This document shows, one piece after another, positions 7,545 to 10,266 of a stretch of 10,266 nucleotides of DNA (the stretch's first letter is position 1; the number at the start of each line of letters is the position of its first letter). Below the pieces are notes generated by a model, which ran no database searches, was not told where the DNA came from, and worked only from the letters and a program-made list of their open reading frames with translations. The stretch comes from CAMTWJ01 sp964643605 (GTDB lineage Bacteria; Patescibacteriota; Saccharimonadia; Saccharimonadales; 2-12-FULL-41-12): NCBI GenBank assembly GCA_964643605.1, contig CAZXTF010000023.1, positions 1 through 10,266 of the forward strand. The letters are read 5' to 3'. The position numbers and the translations under genes are program-made.

Positions 7545-7557
7545 ACTTGCTTGTCAT
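7492..7557 (-). other. Possible 21-codon upstream reading frame before the LysM-CHAP gene
   Basis: An ATG at 7555-7557 opens a 21-codon frame (begins MTSKFGAETRQKR), one frame away from the hydrolase, ending in TAA at 7492-7494. A -10-like TATAAA (7564-7569) would put the transcription start on this ATG. The frame covers the hydrolase's possible starts, and its stop lies 2 nt beyond the candidate ATT start, which is preceded by AGGAG. It may be a coupled leader peptide, the true N-terminus with a frameshift (biological or sequencing), or chance. Confidence 0.3.
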
Positions 7558-7563
7558 TATTAA

Positions 7564-7569
7564 TTTATA
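7564..7569 (-). promoter_or_regulatory. Possible -10 box for the LysM-CHAP gene
   Basis: TATAAA on the minus strand matches the -10 consensus at 5 of 6 positions and lies in an AT-rich stretch just before the hydrolase start region. No good -35 is found at 16-18 nt; TTGGTC (7584-7589) is only 14 nt away. Another -10-like hexamer, TAGAAT, lies at 7598-7603. Some promoter is expected because the gene follows a 190-nt gap. Confidence 0.35.
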
Positions 7570-7622
7570 TTTTCAAGAAAGTCGACCAATCTTGATTATT
7601 CTAAAGTACTAACAAACAAGAA

Positions 7623-7671
7623 CAGTTCGATTGCTGTTTATTGACCAATCCCAACAATAAACTTCGAACTG
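7623..7671 (-). terminator. Long stem-loop in the mltG / LysM-CHAP spacer, possible terminator
   Basis: CAGTTCGA (7623-7630) pairs with TCGAACTG (7664-7671), and GTTTATTG (7636-7643) pairs with CAATAAAC (7655-7662). This gives 16 perfect base pairs, an 11-nt loop and an uneven internal loop (5 nt against 1). In the minus direction it is followed by a broken T-rich tail (TTCTTGTTTGTT), which could make it a weak intrinsic terminator for the mltG run. The stem is not GC-rich and the tail is imperfect, so a structured leader or protein-binding site is also possible. The inverted repeat is certain; its role is not. Confidence 0.5.
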
Positions 7672-7693
7672 ATAGAGCTTATTCTAGCAATTC

Positions 7694-7715
7694 TAAGGAT
7701 TAAAATCAACCCTTA
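7694..7715 (-). other. Short stem-loop just downstream of mltG
   Basis: As minus-strand RNA, TAAGGGTT and AATCCTTA form an 8-bp stem with one G-U pair and a 6-nt loop. On the plus strand the same position is an A-C mismatch, so the fold favours minus-strand transcripts, as expected for the mltG message. It begins 19 nt after the mltG stop. No T-run follows, so it is more likely a 3'-end stabilising structure than a terminator, if it is functional. Confidence 0.35.
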
Positions 7716-7734
7716 ACAAATTTTTTGGCCCCTG

Positions 7735-8787
7735 TTAATAATTGCAGTTTTCTCTACAGTGTTGTTTGGTCAGGGCTTCGTGTTCTTTTAGTGTTTTTGA
7801 GAAATAGTTCTTTCCATCATCGCCAGAAACAAAGTACAGCCATTCAGTCTGGGCAGGAAACGCCACAGCTTTCAGTGAACTAGTAGAAACATTACCGATA
7901 GGACCCGGTGGCAGCCCCGCATGCATACGAGTATTGTACGGAGAGTCGTAAACTACACCTTTAGGCTGGCCCGCTAGTACAGCTCCATAAAAAGCTGTGG
8001 AATCAGAACCAAGTTGCATACCCTCTTTGTATCGCTTTATAAATACTTGGGCGACTTGTGGTCGATCTGCAGCATCTCTATCGCTTACCTCTTGCTCTAC
8101 TATCGAAGCGAGGATCACTGCTTGATGGACTGTTAAACCTTGTTTTGAAATACCAGAGCGAATCTCAGGAGTTAAAGCAGAATCCATTTCATCCAGAGAT
8201 AAACGGATAAGATCACTTACTTTTGTTTCTGCTGTCTTTTGGAAGCTTTCGGGGTACAGATACCCTTCCAAGCTTGCGCCATTTGGTTTATCTCGAAGCG
8301 CCGGATGGGCCTGGTATTGAGCTGGCTCTAATGCCTGATCTACTTCTTGCTCGTTAAACCCTGCTTTGATAAAAGCAGCTCGAACCTGATCAAGTCGCTG
8401 AGCGGGCAATATCACCATTAGATCACTGGCTACCTTACCATTTACTAATATCTCTACAATCTCGGGGATACTCTGAGAAGGTGAGATAAGATACGTCCCG
8501 GCTTTTATCTCATCTCTAAGCTCATGATTTCGTACATACCACTCAAATGCCCAATCACTTCGGATAACCCCTTTGGACTTTAAGATATCTGCAATTGCGG
8601 CAGTTGTACTACCGCTCGGAATCGTCACAACCTTCTTTTCAGTTATTTCGCTGTTTAGTGGCTTTAGGTTTGCATTGTAAGATTGCCGAACGATACCAGC
8701 GCTTACTACGAGAAAAAACAAGACTATACCAGCAATAATCAGAAAGATTTTGCGGTTTTTCATAGTTGCAGCACTTGGTCTTGGCAT
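7735..8787 (-). CDS. mltG: Endolytic transglycosylase MltG (YceG-like)
   Basis: MltG is an inner-membrane lytic transglycosylase that cuts nascent glycan strands and is thought to set their length. The protein has 350 residues, typical of the family. A short N-terminal tail is followed by one membrane segment (about 13-32), a LysM-like region (about 52-118) and the YceG catalytic domain (about 125-345). The catalytic Glu is in LASIVEQEV (E231); further signatures are LGSDSTAFYGA (259-269) and the block YNTRMHAGLPPGPIGNVS (284-301). The C-terminus ends CRENCNY, two Cys that would lie outside the membrane. The start at 8787 is preceded by GAGG (8799-8802) at 11 nt, a little far; an in-frame ATG at 8763 has no ribosome site. 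It follows ruvX by 13 nt and the GAGG overlaps the ruvX stop, so co-translation is likely. Confidence 0.95.
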   Translation of the reverse strand: MPRPSAATMKNRKIFLIIAGIVLFFLVVSAGIVRQSYNANLKPLNSEITEKKVVTIPSGSTTAAIADILKSKGVIRSDWAFEWYVRNHELRDEIKAGTYLISPSQSIPEIVEILVNGKVASDLMVILPAQRLDQVRAAFIKAGFNEQEVDQALEPAQYQAHPALRDKPNGASLEGYLYPESFQKTAETKVSDLIRLSLDEMDSALTPEIRSGISKQGLTVHQAVILASIVEQEVSDRDAADRPQVAQVFIKRYKEGMQLGSDSTAFYGAVLAGQPKGVVYDSPYNTRMHAGLPPGPIGNVSTSSLKAVAFPAQTEWLYFVSGDDGKNYFSKTLKEHEALTKQHCRENCNY

Positions 8788-8798
8788 TTACGTTACAT

Positions 8799-8803
8799 CC
8801 TCA
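8799..8803 (-). promoter_or_regulatory. Ribosome site of mltG fused to the ruvX stop codon
   Basis: TGAGG on the minus strand combines the ruvX stop TGA (8801-8803) with the GAGG site of mltG, the same arrangement as at the obgE-sbcB junction. It supports the mltG ATG at 8787, with slightly long spacing, and coupling of the two genes. Confidence 0.6.
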
Positions 8804-9226
8804 ATTAAAAAACTCTTCTAGTATAAAGCATGCAGCAAATGCATCAAGTTGCGAAGCATCCTTACCGTGAGCTCTAAGCATTGCCTCAGCTCGTTTAGTG
8901 CTCAGGCTTTCGTCGGCAAAAACAACGGTATAGTCCGTCTCTTTCTCGAGTGTCTCTGCAAATTGTCGGGCTTTTGCTGATTGAGCCGTTTCTTGTCCGT
9001 GCTGGTCTCGTGGCAGACCTACAACAACAGTCACTGCACCCTCTCTCTCCGCTATTTTTTTGATACCATCAAGAGCATTTTCGTCATTTTTTATAACGGT
9101 AACTGGTTGAGGCAATTTTGCAATAACACCAGCGCTTGCTACACCAATCCGTACATCACCCACATCTAGCCCGAGTACTCGTGCCGAACTATGGTTGTTG
9201 AGTGTCGATTGCTTTGCCATCGGCAT
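8801..9226 (-). CDS. ruvX: RuvX/YqgF-family RNase H-fold nuclease
   Basis: The YqgF/RuvX family has the RuvC/RNase H fold; members are named as putative Holliday-junction resolvases and in E. coli act in maturing the 5' end of 16S rRNA. The protein has 141 residues, normal for the family. Motifs in order: LGLDVGDVRIGVA (18-30) with the first acidic residue D21, VVVGLPRDQHGQET (67-80), ADESLST (104-110) with E106, and the C-terminal helix QLDAFAACFILEEF (126-139) with D128. All predicted catalytic acids are kept. Either ATG 9226 or ATG 9220 could be the start; neither has a ribosome site, and no start codon lies between them and the first motif. The gene begins 38 nt inside the upstream gene in another frame, so it probably depends on translational coupling. 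mltG follows. Confidence 0.95.
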   Translation of the reverse strand: MPMAKQSTLNNHSSARVLGLDVGDVRIGVASAGVIAKLPQPVTVIKNDENALDGIKKIAEREGAVTVVVGLPRDQHGQETAQSAKARQFAETLEKETDYTVVFADESLSTKRAEAMLRAHGKDASQLDAFAACFILEEFFN

Positions 9227-10266
9227 TTTCTATCACAAACTTAATTTTCGAAGTTTTCTTTGGCACTTTACTAGACCACCCTGGAGTTATCTTTACGTGA
9301 GCTTCGAGGATACCTGGGCGGCTAGATAACAATAGCTCGGCCTCGCCTGATTTCTTACCAGCAATTTCTTTCTTTAGCTCATCTTGATCGATATCTGGAC
9401 CAATAGATACATTTGTCTGCATAGTAATAGTTGTTGTATTTCCCTTGCTGTCACCTACCTTATAGATAGCCCCGCTCAAACCGTAATTTAGAATGCTCTG
9501 CTTACTCGTATCGACCTGATCTTTTATTTGCTCAGTAATCAGTTCTTTGAGGTCATCTTCTTTAACACCGAGCATGCTATACGAAACATCTGCACTTACG
9601 GTAACTTCATTTGCTTCGCTATCTACCGCCGGAGTAGTAGTATATTTTGGATTGTTGTCGGTAAATGTTTCGGTAATAGCTACATAACCATCCTTCTTTA
9701 GCTGATCTTGCAGTTTCTGCTTATTCTCATCTTTTCTTGTTTCGATTCTGCCCTGAGCAGCAGCTACGTCTTGTGCAGAAACAACTTTTACAACGTTACT
9801 ACTGCCGCCACTCATCTGAGAGCCATTGGCCTGAATCTGAGAAAACCCAGAAACCGTGTAGCTACGAGCACTCAAGTTGTATTGATCACCGTTGTTTTGG
9901 GCAACAACATTTACTGTGCCAGTGTGCGAACCGTTATCTTTACAGTTACCACTGCCATCAAAATTACCATCACTAAGCGAAATCGAGGATTGTGTAATAA
10001 ATGTTTGTGTACCACTACTTACTCCTGTGCCAGCCGGTATTGTAGCGTTGTTACTACCGCAATTTTTTAGAGTAACGGTTCCACCAGCCTTGGTGCCTTT
10101 ATCCTTTGTCCCTGTGGCAGGAGCTTTTTCGCTGTACTGTTGGTTTAGCTCTCGCTTGTTAGCTGGAACAATGTTTCTGCTTACATCAACTTCATCGGCT
10201 GATGTATCTGCAGTAAAGTCAAAGTCAACTGCTATATCGCTCGCTTCGGTCTTTAGCGTAACAGTG
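9189..10266 (-). CDS. Baseplate-J-like protein, C-terminal 358 residues, 5' end cut by window edge
   Basis: The frame is open from the right edge to a TAG at 9189-9191. The TTG at 9873-9875 is an internal Leu, not a start. The visible part has features of the baseplate J (Mu gp47-like) family: a repeat-style beta region VTLKNCGSNNATIPAGTGV (64-82), then TQTFITQSS, a polar stretch and a GDQYNLSARSYTVSGF segment (126-141), followed by alpha/beta domains to the end. In phages such proteins sit in the baseplate of contractile tails. The two visible Cys (C69, C108) could form a disulfide outside the cell. No membrane segment is seen in this part. It is upstream of ruvX and overlaps it by 38 nt, so it belongs to a chromosomal housekeeping run rather than a tail-gene cluster; no other phage gene is visible. 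The family call rests on the pattern of motifs recalled from memory and is moderately sure; the cellular role is unknown. Confidence 0.65.
   Translation of the reverse strand, partial: TVTLKTEASDIAVDFDFTADTSADEVDVSRNIVPANKRELNQQYSEKAPATGTKDKGTKAGGTVTLKNCGSNNATIPAGTGVSSGTQTFITQSSISLSDGNFDGSGNCKDNGSHTGTVNVVAQNNGDQYNLSARSYTVSGFSQIQANGSQMSGGSSNVVKVVSAQDVAAAQGRIETRKDENKQKLQDQLKKDGYVAITETFTDNNPKYTTTPAVDSEANEVTVSADVSYSMLGVKEDDLKELITEQIKDQVDTSKQSILNYGLSGAIYKVGDSKGNTTTITMQTNVSIGPDIDQDELKKEIAGKKSGEAELLLSSRPGILEAHVKITPGWSSKVPKKTSKIKFVIENADGKAIDTQQP

Noticed and set aside
7584..7650. CRISPR-like direct repeat (GATTGGTC twice)
   Set aside because: Only two 8-bp copies exist, with no regular spacing or further repeats; no cas genes are present.
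7623..7671. tRNA-like element, suggested by the TTCGA in the stem-loop
   Set aside because: There is no acceptor stem, anticodon arm or clover-leaf spacing; the motif is only part of a simple inverted repeat.
9873..9875. TTG as the start of the baseplate-J-like gene
   Set aside because: The frame continues without a stop to the window edge and the upstream translation carries family-like sequence, so this TTG is an internal Leu codon.
9189..10266. Prophage or tailocin cluster
   Set aside because: Only one baseplate-like gene is seen and it is embedded with ruvX and mltG. No sheath, tube, tape-measure, terminase or integrase is visible within the window.

Overview
The window looks like a housekeeping stretch from a Patescibacteria (CPR) genome, most likely Candidatus Saccharibacteria (TM7). 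This rests on the combined gene content: a LysM-CHAP wall hydrolase with a basic N-terminus and one membrane anchor, a baseplate-J-like protein next to ruvX and mltG, a proteobacterial-type exonuclease I, Obg, and tiny intergenic gaps. It is an inference and no database search was possible. TGA is used as a normal stop (obgE, ruvX), so the recoded lineages Gracilibacteria and Absconditabacteria do not fit. I saw no rRNA, tRNA, CRISPR array, insertion sequence or integrase.

Layout, right to left because nearly everything is on the minus strand. First comes a run of three tightly packed genes: a baseplate-J-like protein open at the right edge, ruvX (overlapping it by 38 nt) and mltG (13 nt gap, its ribosome site fused to the ruvX stop). 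A 190-nt spacer follows that holds two inverted repeats and a possible promoter. Then comes a second run: LysM-CHAP hydrolase, obgE (34 nt gap) and sbcB (10 nt gap, ribosome site again fused to the upstream stop). A single short plus-strand gene (3427-3606, 59 aa, predicted membrane protein) meets sbcB tail to tail with a 12-nt overlap. It has the clearest promoter and ribosome site in the window. Divergent from it is uvrA, and beyond uvrA is an acidic protein of unknown function cut by the left edge, preceded by a promoter that would give a leaderless mRNA.

Functionally there are three themes. DNA repair and nucleic-acid metabolism: UvrA (lesion recognition in nucleotide excision repair), SbcB (3'-5' single-strand exonuclease) and RuvX/YqgF (RNase-H-fold nuclease). 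Cell wall: MltG (glycan-strand termination) and the LysM-CHAP hydrolase. Ribosome assembly and growth control: Obg.

I see no convincing large undescribed system. The parts most worth follow-up are the unannotated 59-aa membrane protein, the structured spacer before the LysM-CHAP gene with its odd start region, and the baseplate-J-like protein in a chromosomal cell-wall neighbourhood.
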